A stretch of 64,000 bases of DNA from Hwanghaeella grinnelliae (lineage in GTDB: Bacteria; Pseudomonadota; Alphaproteobacteria; UBA8366; Aestuariispiraceae), in assembly GCF_004005845.1 (NCBI RefSeq), contig NZ_SADE01000004.1, positions 496,001 to 560,000 of the forward strand. Reading direction: 5' to 3'. The notes under the pieces were generated by a model. The model worked only from the letters and a program-made list of their open reading frames with translations. It made no database searches and was not told the DNA's origin. The position numbers and the translations under genes are program-made. Positions 51,707 through 59,253 of this stretch are shown piece after piece (the stretch's first letter is position 1; every line of letters starts with the position of its first letter).

Positions 51707-52219
51707 TCATATTAGGAACGCGTCGTCCTCATCTTCACCATTCCCATCTGTATCGTCAGCTTTGTCCGACTCATGCCCCGCGGATGCGGTTTGTTGATCC
51801 ATGACGGACGTTTCCAAGGTGCGGGTTCCTTGGGAAAGATCCTGTAATAGGCAGTCCAGGTCCGCCCCCTTTTCGATCATCGAGCGCATATTGGTGGCCA
51901 AGATGTTGTAAAGGGCGGCAATGAAGGCGTCCTCTGTCTTCAGCTTTTCCGTAAGCTTGTCGCGGTGAATGACCACGCATTTGGTGGGTAGCTCTGCAAC
52001 GGCACTGTTCGGCCGTGGCCCAATGGACAGCAGCGCGTGTTCCCCAAAGACCTGGCCAGGGCCTGCATGGCCGATCACCTGCTTCTGGCTGGATGATCTT
52101 TCCCGTTGGATTTTAACACGGCCTTCGCGGACGAGGTAGGCCATCCGGCCGACTTCCCCTTCACGAAAGATCGTGTCGCCTTCTTGGTATGACAGGATGG
52201 CGATTACATCGCTGCTCAT
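51707..52219 (-). CDS. Cyclic-nucleotide-binding domain protein, copy 2
   Basis: A 170-residue protein dominated by a cNMP-binding domain (about 10-115; GDTIFREGEVGRMAYLVREGRV; GPGQVFGEHALLSIGPRPNSAVAEL in two runs), with a C-terminal acidic tail and no HTH. The GEHALL-type phosphate-binding segment, with R replaced by S/P-rich sequence, differs somewhat from CRP. The ATG overlaps the TGA of the preceding gene (ATGA). It is probably a cAMP/cGMP-sensing adaptor whose partner may be the chemotaxis or cyclase genes. Confidence 0.82.
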   Translation of the reverse strand: MSSDVIAILSYQEGDTIFREGEVGRMAYLVREGRVKIQRERSSSQKQVIGHAGPGQVFGEHALLSIGPRPNSAVAELPTKCVVIHRDKLTEKLKTEDAFIAALYNILATNMRSMIEKGADLDCLLQDLSQGTRTLETSVMDQQTASAGHESDKADDTDGNGEDEDDAFLI

Positions 52220-52659
52220 CGCTTGGCGCTCCCCGTCGCCAAGGGGGCGGCGCCATCGTCCTCTTGAGCGACCCGTATCAACTCCTCGGCAATCTTGTTG
52301 CTCTGGCCGCCATGCTCGGCAAGCGTCCTGATCATTCGGATCATCATGAGGATCAGCATTCGCACGACCGGATCGGCACGTTGCAATTTCTTCTGGACGA
52401 CTTCCTTTGGAATCGTGATCAGAACCGTCGGCTCTTCGGCCCGGGCAGCGGCCATGCGGGGGCTGTCGTCGACCAGGGCCATTTCCCCGAAGATCGCGCC
52501 TGTTTGCAGCGATCCAAGTTTTACCGTGCTGTCGTCTTTGTTTGTTTTCTCAATCAAGACACGACCGGATTGAATCACATAGGCGTGGTGTCCCGTGTCC
52601 CCTTGGCGGAAGATGAAGGCGCCGGCCTTCACACTTCTCCGGTTCAGAATATCGGTCAT
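52216..52659 (-). CDS. Cyclic-nucleotide-binding domain protein, copy 1
   Basis: A 147-residue cNMP-binding protein (RRSVKAGAFIFRQGDTGHHAYVIQSGRVLIEK in two runs, about 5-37; GAIFGEMALVDDSPRMAAARA, about 52-72, with the Arg of the phosphate-binding cassette). It is followed by a helical region and has no HTH. I chose the ATG at 52659 because GGAG precedes it; a longer frame extends upstream. It is paralogous to and coupled with the next gene. Both lie directly downstream of the cheZ-like gene on the same strand. Confidence 0.8.
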   Translation of the reverse strand: MTDILNRRSVKAGAFIFRQGDTGHHAYVIQSGRVLIEKTNKDDSTVKLGSLQTGAIFGEMALVDDSPRMAAARAEEPTVLITIPKEVVQKKLQRADPVVRMLILMMIRMIRTLAEHGGQSNKIAEELIRVAQEDDGAAPLATGSAKR

Positions 52660-52824
52660 CCCCGGTGCTCCAATCGCAGCCAATGCAAAACGATAACCCA
52701 GGATGGAAGTGATCCAGGCATACAATCCCCCTACCTAACCTTGCTGAAGTATCGGGGTTAACCGCAGCTTCACGCAACAGGGATGTTGTGTCCTTGATTG
52801 TACGTCACGAAACCTGGCGCAGGA

Positions 52825-53610
52825 TCAATCGAAGAGCGCGTCAATCTCATCCTGGCTGATGCCCTCGTTTCCGAGTTGCGGACCTTGCAACAGATTGTCG
52901 TCGCCATCGGCAGCACCGTCTTCACTGCTGACGCCATCCGCTGGGACGGGCAGATCTTCAAACGCCTGTGCGCCCCAAATAGCGATCATCGCCAGGATCC
53001 GATCTTCGATGAAGCGCACTGTCTTGACCACCTTGGTGATCCGCTGGCCCGTAATGTCCTGGAAGTTGCAGGCCTCCAGGATTTGGGTGACCTGATCGTT
53101 CAGGTTGTCGACCATCTCGAGCATTTCCTGGTCCTCTTCGGCCAGGACGGCGAGACTGCTGAAACCCGCCTCCAATTTTTCGGTCGCCTCAAGGATGGTC
53201 TGGGTAGCTTGCTCGGTCGCCATGACGATGGCGTCGAGCTCGCTATGGGCGCGCTCAATCTTGTCCCCCTCGTTGCCGAAGGGGTGTTTGATCTGGGAAA
53301 TTTCCTGTTTGGTTTTGGCGATCACGCGAACCATTTGGGCGATTTCGATGCGCACGTCACGTGCCATCTCGTCCATTTCAGGAGATTGCTCTGCCGCGAC
53401 TGGGGCCGCTGCTGCCGGCATTTGACCCTGCATTTCCTTCAGTTCGCGGACTTCTTCGCGCAATGCCGTTATGGCTTCGAGAATCGCGGCCCCGTCGCCA
53501 GCCAGTTGGGCCCCGGTTTGCGGCTCCTCAAAAAAATCGCCGGTATCGACCCTTTGTTTCCGCATCATACGTTCTACGGAAAACTCTTTGCGCGGTGCCG
53601 AATTCGACAT
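52825..53610 (-). CDS. cheZ: CheZ-like protein phosphatase of chemotaxis
   Basis: A 261-residue, mostly helical protein. The central helices (about 90-215) carry the CheZ signature LEACNFQDITGQRITKVVKTV (in two runs, about 180-200), with the Asp and Gln that position water for CheY-P hydrolysis. The C-terminus ends SQDEIDALFD, like the CheY-binding tail of CheZ and the similar peptide in FliM. The N-terminal part is a coiled-coil-like linker. It would end chemotactic signals by dephosphorylating CheY. No other che or fli genes are in view. Confidence 0.85.
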   Translation of the reverse strand: MSNSAPRKEFSVERMMRKQRVDTGDFFEEPQTGAQLAGDGAAILEAITALREEVRELKEMQGQMPAAAAPVAAEQSPEMDEMARDVRIEIAQMVRVIAKTKQEISQIKHPFGNEGDKIERAHSELDAIVMATEQATQTILEATEKLEAGFSSLAVLAEEDQEMLEMVDNLNDQVTQILEACNFQDITGQRITKVVKTVRFIEDRILAMIAIWGAQAFEDLPVPADGVSSEDGAADGDDNLLQGPQLGNEGISQDEIDALFD

Positions 53611-53740
53611 GTTTGCTCCCCTGCATCGGAATCATTCACAGTGTTATACGTGTTATTTTTCCAATTGGTAAGAGCATGCTAATAGTTACTGGCATGTAAC
53701 GACAGTTGATGCGGGGATGTTCGGCTTTGGCCGCTTCCGA

Positions 53741-54994
53741 TCAACTAAGACGGTTCAGCACCCGGGCCCGGATCGTGCCGCCAAGAGAGCGGATTTCCTG
53801 GACAATTTTTTCCGGGGTGGGGACGTTGCCGTCGGCGTCAAGGACGACGTAACCGATCTCGCCGTCGGTCTGATAATACTGCGCCGCGATGTTCACGTCA
53901 TGCCGCGCAAAGACGTCGTTCAAGCGGCCCAGCTCCCCGGGCAGGTTGCGTTGCACCTGAATAAAGCGAGTACCCGAGGGCTTCGGCGGCAACTGGACCT
54001 GCGGGAAATTCACGGCACCGATGGTCGAGCCGACATCGGAATACTCAACCAGCTTTCTGGCGACTTCATCGCCGATCCGCTCCTGTGCCTCGATCGTCGA
54101 ACCGCCGACATGGGGGGTCAATATCACATTGTCCAAGTCTTGCAGCGGGGAGGTGAATGCGTCGGCGTTGGAGGATGGTTCCGACGGGAAGACATCGATG
54201 GCGGCCCCGCCGAGGCGTCCGTCGCGCAGGGCGTCCGCCAGGGCTTCCAAAACGACAACCGTGCCCCTTGCATTGTTGATCAAGTAGGCGCCGGGCTTCA
54301 TCCAGGCGATTTCCTGGGGGCCTATCATGTTTCGGGTCGACTCGGTCTCGGGCACATGCAGGCTGACCACATCGCTTTCCTGAAGCAATTCCCGCATTGA
54401 ACCGACAGGCAGCGCATTCCCGTGGCGCAGTTTGTCCGTATGGTCCAGGTACAGCACCCGCATGCCCATCGCTTCGGCGATGACCGCAAGCTGCGAACCG
54501 ATGTTTCCGTATCCGATGATGCCGAGCGTCTTGCCGCGAATCTCACTGCTGCCTTCGGCCGATTTGTCCCAACGGCCGGCATGGGCGGCGACGGATTTCG
54601 GGAAGGTCCGCCGGAATAGCATGATGATCTCGGCGATGGTCAGTTCCGCCACGCTCCTGGTGTTGGAGAAGGGGGCGTTGAATACCGGAATTCCGCGGTC
54701 GCGCGCCGCATCGCCGTCTATCTGATTGGTGCCGACGGAAAAACAGCCGACGGCCGTCAGGCTGGCATTTGCCTCCAAGACCTTGTGCGTGACTTTTGTG
54801 CGGGACCGAATGCCGAGGAACCGGACGCCCTCCAGCGACTGGATCAACTCCGGCTCATCCAGGGCGCCCTTTATGCGTTCGACATTCCGGTAGTTCGAGC
54901 GCGCCAAGACGTCGTCGGCGGTCGAGGAGATTCCTTCGAGCAGAAGAAACTTGATCTGCTCTTTGGGGAGCGAGGGGTTTTGAATTTGGCTCAT
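53741..54994 (-). CDS. serA: D-3-phosphoglycerate dehydrogenase with ACT domain
   Basis: A 417-residue enzyme of the E. coli-type SerA class. The NAD motif GIIGYGNIGSQLAVIAEAMG (about 163-182), catalytic regions INNARGTVV, EPSS and TPHVGGSTIEAQ (about 295-306) and a C-terminal ACT domain (about 350-417; RNLPGELGRLNDVF) for serine feedback control are visible. I chose the ATG at 54994, with GGGAC before it. It makes 3-phosphohydroxypyruvate for serine and so cysteine synthesis. It lies among signalling genes with no clear operon partner. Confidence 0.93.
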   Translation of the reverse strand: MSQIQNPSLPKEQIKFLLLEGISSTADDVLARSNYRNVERIKGALDEPELIQSLEGVRFLGIRSRTKVTHKVLEANASLTAVGCFSVGTNQIDGDAARDRGIPVFNAPFSNTRSVAELTIAEIIMLFRRTFPKSVAAHAGRWDKSAEGSSEIRGKTLGIIGYGNIGSQLAVIAEAMGMRVLYLDHTDKLRHGNALPVGSMRELLQESDVVSLHVPETESTRNMIGPQEIAWMKPGAYLINNARGTVVVLEALADALRDGRLGGAAIDVFPSEPSSNADAFTSPLQDLDNVILTPHVGGSTIEAQERIGDEVARKLVEYSDVGSTIGAVNFPQVQLPPKPSGTRFIQVQRNLPGELGRLNDVFARHDVNIAAQYYQTDGEIGYVVLDADGNVPTPEKIVQEIRSLGGTIRARVLNRLS

Positions 54995-55107
54995 CTTTGT
55001 CCCGGGAAATGTCGCTATGGTTGCGATGGGTGTCGCTTTGGGGCTGTTCTTCAAGCATGGCCGTCACGCTATGTCTACCAGGAAGCTGCCGGAAACAGCT
55101 TTCGGGC

Positions 55108-56019
55108 CTAAAGGCTACGGGTGTCGATCGTGGTCAGCAGCGCCCCATCCACGGTCGACAAGACGCCCGTGACCGGTTTCAAATTGATTGTTGTGTGGGA
55201 TTGGCATCGGGTCCCAAACACCTGCCGCGCGTCGCTTCGCACCGGTGTCGCATAGGCACTGGCGGGGAGGGCGATCACGTCCAAGCGCACCTCATTTCTC
55301 TCGATCGGTCCGATCTCAGCCGGTAATTCCAAGGGCGCGTCAATTAGACGCTCCCAGCGCACTGCAATATTCATCGTGAAACAGTGCTTGTTCAGCGCGG
55401 TTCGAAACGTAATGGCCTTGGGAGGCGAAACATTTTCGTCTTCCCAGGCAAAACGTAATCGTGGTGGGTTGTCCGGTGTCTGGCTTAGGCGCGCGAAAAG
55501 CGGCACGGCAACGGGCTTGTCGCGCACCATGTCGATGAGCGCGAGGAACCGCTGATCAGGGTTCGACAATAGTGGGTCCGTCTTGGACGCGAAGTAATCG
55601 GCCAGTTCGACAGACAAGTCGGTGTCGCCGTCCAGCCAGAAATTTGCAGCGATTGCCCCGATAACCAAAGCTGACGCTTCCTTGCCGGGTTCCAGTTGCG
55701 GAGGCTCAAATAGCCGAATGACGCGGTTCCCGGGCGCTGTAAGCGGCGAATTGACGCCGGGTGGCTCGTCGATCCGAGTTTGGGAAAACGCCTGTGAAGC
55801 TGCCGCCACACAGAAAAATGCCGCAGTGATGAGGAGCGCCAGGAAAAAGCGTGGCGCAAACGACAGAAGGCTCAAGGCCTTGGCCTTTTGTCGGTCCTGT
55901 GTCGACCAAGTTCGGTGCAGGATACCGCGCTTAAAATCAACCGGAACGGGCGGTAATCTAACCTGATCTGCTTTTGTTACCAAAATATGTAGCTTGCTCA
56001 AGGGGATGATACCGTGCAA
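55108..56019 (-). CDS. Hypothetical exported or membrane-anchored protein
   Basis: A 303-codon frame of no recognised family. A hydrophobic stretch at about 52-75 (FAPRFFLALLITAAFFCVAA) followed by SQAFSQ looks like a signal peptide or anchor, and the rest is soluble. The TTG at 56019 gives the longest frame. A TTG at 55875 would put the hydrophobic stretch right at the N-terminus and may be the true start. The mature part has no obvious repeats, one Cys pair (KHCFTM; TRCQSH) and no catalytic motif I know. It is leftward, and the Hpt gene on the right diverges from it. Confidence 0.55.
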   Translation of the reverse strand: MHGIIPLSKLHILVTKADQVRLPPVPVDFKRGILHRTWSTQDRQKAKALSLLSFAPRFFLALLITAAFFCVAAASQAFSQTRIDEPPGVNSPLTAPGNRVIRLFEPPQLEPGKEASALVIGAIAANFWLDGDTDLSVELADYFASKTDPLLSNPDQRFLALIDMVRDKPVAVPLFARLSQTPDNPPRLRFAWEDENVSPPKAITFRTALNKHCFTMNIAVRWERLIDAPLELPAEIGPIERNEVRLDVIALPASAYATPVRSDARQVFGTRCQSHTTINLKPVTGVLSTVDGALLTTIDTRSL

Positions 56020-56112
56020 AGCTGATTCATCCTTCAGGAGGTTATTGGGTCATTCGCCGATGGGACCGCCGGTAAGCGGTTTGCCCAACGGGGGGTAGAG
56101 GAGTGTTTTGCG

Positions 56113-56580
56113 GTGAATGCGACAACTGATCAAGCATTCAACGAGCGGTCACGACGCCAATCCGGCATCAGTCTTCGCAAACCGAAACAGGAAATGAATT
56201 CCGCTTCGGGCGAGGAATTGTTCGAGGGGCTCGACTCCATGGACAAGGAGAAGATTGCCGGGCTGCACAAGGTGTTCGCCGCTGCCGATTTCCGCAGCCT
56301 GATAGAAATGGTCCATAAATGCATCTCGACCGAATTGGCCAGCGTCGAAGACTCGCTTTCCCGGCAGGATGTCGGCACTGCGATGATTGCGGCTCATAAG
56401 ATAACGGGCTCGTCCGGCAATTATGCGCTCAACAAGGTATCGAAATCCGCCGCTAAACTCTCCGATGCCCTGAGCAATGGGGGGCGTGACGATGTCGACT
56501 CGGCCCTGGCTGATCTGCGGACCCATTCCCATGCGGCGATCATCGATTTGGAAGCATTGCTTTCGCGCTTGCCGGCTTAG
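56113..56580 (+). CDS. Histidine phosphotransfer (Hpt) domain protein
   Basis: A 155-residue protein. The helical bundle at about 45-150 has the phosphoacceptor motif AAHKITGSSGNYALNKVS (about 91-108; compare AHxLKGSSxNxG in Hpt domains). The first 40 residues are a polar extension. The start is GTG at 56113. It has no kinase or receiver domain of its own, so it would shuttle phosphate between a hybrid kinase elsewhere and a response regulator, perhaps the OmpR-type protein at 57.9 kb. Confidence 0.82.
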   Translation: MNATTDQAFNERSRRQSGISLRKPKQEMNSASGEELFEGLDSMDKEKIAGLHKVFAAADFRSLIEMVHKCISTELASVEDSLSRQDVGTAMIAAHKITGSSGNYALNKVSKSAAKLSDALSNGGRDDVDSALADLRTHSHAAIIDLEALLSRLPA

Positions 56581-56599
56581 AGCTGCGCATAGGTTTTGT

Positions 56600-56625
56600 T
56601 CGGGCGGCGTCCGACCGGAGCCCGA
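56600..56625. terminator. Candidate terminator between convergent Hpt and DUF2336 genes
   Basis: TCGGGC (56600-56605) can pair with GCCCGA (56620-56625), with a 14-nt loop that can itself fold, followed by TTTT. It lies in the 75-bp gap between convergent genes. Confidence 0.35.
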
Positions 56626-56655
56626 TTTTCCAAACTCACAATTCGCTCTTTAAGA

Positions 56656-57789
56656 TTAAGACGCTTGGCTCGACGCTGCCGCAGCGCGCTTTACCTGCTG
56701 GGTCAATGCCCGTGGCGATTTCCGCCAATGCATAACGGTCCGCATCGCCTGGCGTGAATCCAGGTCGCGATATAGCGATAGAACTTCCTTGAACTTGTTG
56801 CGGTCCAATTCGAAATTCTCGCCCTTCAGTACCGCCACCGTGCGAGAGAAGGTAAGGGGATCCGCACCCTTGGCCTTGTACAAGGTGGCCAGCAGTGTCG
56901 GGTCGTCTTCCAGCAAAATCGTCCGCACCGCGGCGCCTGGAAGCTGCGACCAATGTTCCACCAAACGCTGGGCCGTCGTGACGTCGCCGTTCCGCAGGGC
57001 ATTTATGATTTGTTGTTCCAGGCGTCCCGAAGGACCGTCCGAACTTTCCGTATCGGGTGGCGGGGCCGGCGGTTTGTGGGCGCGCCGCCGCTGCGACATT
57101 TCCTGCAGCGACGCATCGCGGGCCCTGTCCGCAATCTCTGTAAGATCGTCTATCGACATCGACCATTTTGCCGAAATCGACACGAGCAGCGCCTCGGAAA
57201 CCAGCGAAACCACTTTTTCGATCGCCGGCCACGGTGTGTCCTGGCGATTGACGAGGGGCTCGTGCAGGTCCGTCGTCGACGCGCAAAGGTCGGCGATCTT
57301 CAGGAAGGATTTCTCTGAAACGTCGGCTGTGTGGTTGCGTAGCAGGGTGGTCAGCGCCTTCACATCGCCCGTATCGACGATGGCTGCTGAAACCATTTCC
57401 GAAAGCCGCGCCCTGATGGCGATGGCGCTGCGATGATCGGTCGTCCGGTTCGTGACGATGTCGATCAGATCTTCATCGAGCAGAACGGCGCTGCGTGTCA
57501 GAATGGGGCGGGCAATCTCAATCTCGTCATTACCTAGGACGACGATCAACTGATGGGGTGCATCCAGTCGGCGCGCCAATTCCTCGGCGAATTTGGAACG
57601 CACCACCGTTTCCACATCCCGAACGATCAGTTCGTAGATTTGGGAAATCAATTCCCATTCCATTTCGGTCGGAGGGGCGTCCTGACTTTGAAGAAGTCCG
57701 GTCAAATGCTCGCCCAACTGGCCGCGTGCAGCCGGTGTCTTCGCCATGGCAAGCTTTTGCATTTCCTGAAGACGGTCCTGGATCGGCAT
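56656..57789 (-). CDS. DUF2336 domain protein
   Basis: A 377-residue, mostly helical protein matching the alphaproteobacterial DUF2336 family (RSKFAEELARRLDAPHQLIVVLGNDEIEIARPIL in two runs; LTRSAVLLDEDLIDIV). The family has HEAT-like helical repeats and is often found near signalling genes; its role is unproven. A proline-rich spacer (about 245-258, PPAPPPD) divides two helical halves. I chose the ATG at 57789 (MPIQDRL); an upstream ATG is possible. It lies downstream of the response-regulator gene on the same strand, 89 bp away. Confidence 0.78.
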   Translation of the reverse strand: MPIQDRLQEMQKLAMAKTPAARGQLGEHLTGLLQSQDAPPTEMEWELISQIYELIVRDVETVVRSKFAEELARRLDAPHQLIVVLGNDEIEIARPILTRSAVLLDEDLIDIVTNRTTDHRSAIAIRARLSEMVSAAIVDTGDVKALTTLLRNHTADVSEKSFLKIADLCASTTDLHEPLVNRQDTPWPAIEKVVSLVSEALLVSISAKWSMSIDDLTEIADRARDASLQEMSQRRRAHKPPAPPPDTESSDGPSGRLEQQIINALRNGDVTTAQRLVEHWSQLPGAAVRTILLEDDPTLLATLYKAKGADPLTFSRTVAVLKGENFELDRNKFKEVLSLYRDLDSRQAMRTVMHWRKSPRALTQQVKRAAAASSQAS

Positions 57790-57878
57790 CATCGACCGAC
57801 CCCTATTCCCAGGCACGGTCGCACGATGGAACGGTCGAAGAACCGCCGATCGCCTATGCCACGCCTGTAAATCATCTG

Positions 57879-58610
57879 TTAGGCACCCTTATCCTGGTTT
57901 CGCGTCACATCGATTAGGCGATAGCCGATGCCGCGAACCGTTTCGATGATCAGAGTGTCGTTATGATGCTCCCGCAGTTTTGCGCGAATACGGCTGATGA
58001 GCGTGTCGACCGTGCGGTCCGACGTATCGGCGCTGTTCGCGCTGACCACGTCCAACAGAAAGTCGCGACTGACCGGCGCGCCGCGATACTTCAACAGCGC
58101 ACTCAAAAGGTCGAACTCACCGCGCGTTACGCGGACCATGTTACCATCGTCTTCGGTGATTTCACGCCGGGTCAGATCGACAAGCCACTTGCCCAGTCTG
58201 ACGGGGCCTGCGCTGTCGTTTCCACTTTGCTTTTCCGTCGCGCGGCGCAAGACAGTCCGGACACGGGCTCGCAGTTCCGGCAGGCTAAAGGGCTTGGCGA
58301 CATAGTCGTCCGCGCCCAGTTCCAACCCCAGGACTGTGTCGATTTCGGTCGACCGCGACGTGACCATGATAACCGGCGTAGCGGGGTAGTTTGCGCGAAC
58401 TTCGCGCAATACTTCGAACCCATCGTCGTCCGGTAAGTTTACGTCCATCAAAACCACGTCGAATTCACGAGAACTGATTTCCAGTCTTGCCGACATGCCG
58501 TCCTCGCAAGCCGTCACCATAAATCCCTCATTCCTAAAATAGGTCGTAATGAGGGCGCGGGTAGCTTCTTCGTCTTCGACAACGAGGAGAGAATTTTTAT
58601 GTGATGCCAC
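57879..58610 (-). CDS. OmpR-family response regulator
   Basis: A 243-residue regulator. The receiver domain (about 8-120) has the acidic pair VVEDEEATR, the phosphoacceptor Asp in DVVLMDVNLPDDDG (about 55), the VTSRS Thr/Ser position and the Lys in DDYVAKPFSLPEL (about 105). The C-terminal winged helix (about 145-235) ends RTVDTLISRIRAKLRE and IETVRGIGYRLI. The start is GTG at 58610. No kinase gene adjoins it, so it is an orphan; the Hpt protein nearby is a plausible phosphodonor. Confidence 0.93.
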   Translation of the reverse strand: MASHKNSLLVVEDEEATRALITTYFRNEGFMVTACEDGMSARLEISSREFDVVLMDVNLPDDDGFEVLREVRANYPATPVIMVTSRSTEIDTVLGLELGADDYVAKPFSLPELRARVRTVLRRATEKQSGNDSAGPVRLGKWLVDLTRREITEDDGNMVRVTRGEFDLLSALLKYRGAPVSRDFLLDVVSANSADTSDRTVDTLISRIRAKLREHHNDTLIIETVRGIGYRLIDVTRNQDKGA

Positions 58611-59253
58611 CGTGTTCTCTCAACTGTTGCCGTGTTTGCATACTCTACCAGCCACAAACACAGAATGTGCTGCGGCAGGGCGCGTCCAACCTCGTTCCAT
58701 TTTATCCCCTCCCGGGCGTACCCTTGGGCCGACCGCAATTGTGTTCTCATTAGGGGGCGCCGTGTGAGCGCTCGAGTCATACAAACACAGTATGTGTACC
58801 ATGCTTGGGTCCAGTAAATACATTTTTCATACGTGTCATTGTTAACTAGCAGACACAATCTCAAGAGGATACGCGCTACCGTTAACAATTGCACAAAGAT
58901 TTAGACAAAACTTAAGCATTCGTTAAAGCCTCCACTTTGAATTTAAAGTGAAAATCCATGGGACGAACCAGTGACCACATGTAGGCGAGTGTCAATCTAA
59001 AGAGTGATTCTGGGATTATGCTACCGCATTTTACGGTGCGGCCTAAACTGCGGTCCGGCCGCGAATTTCGGTTGGTTCGGGCGACCTGATTTCGTGAATC
59101 GGGCCCGCGCAAACGAGTCCGGAAAAGCACGTGGCGCTATGAGTAGAGCGTGGACACTTGCCTGTAATTGTCGTTGTCGTGGACAGTCGACCCGGCGGAT
59201 GCCTAAGATGCAAGGGGTGTTCCTTCTTGCTGTTTTGATTGTGGTTGGAATAG
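58611..59253. promoter_or_regulatory. Long regulatory gap with dyad repeats and a CtrA-like site
   Basis: This 643-bp gap between divergent regulator genes has no convincing coding frame. A 16-bp element (ACAAACACAG, then A or T, then ATGTG) occurs twice, at 58654-58669 and 58781-58796, with one mismatch; its core ACACA-N3-TGTG is a dyad. A partial inverted third copy lies near 58631. Further right are GTTAAC at 58841 and 58881, and TTAA-N7-TTAA at 58912-58926, the core of the CtrA box. Confidence 0.5.
58912..58926. promoter_or_regulatory. CtrA-like box (TTAA-N7-TTAA)
   Basis: TTAA GCATTCG TTAA matches the core CtrA motif but lacks the final C on either strand. Two GTTAAC half-sites lie 30-70 bp to the left. 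CtrA control of motility and cell-cycle genes is known in Alphaproteobacteria; here it is inferred. Confidence 0.4.
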
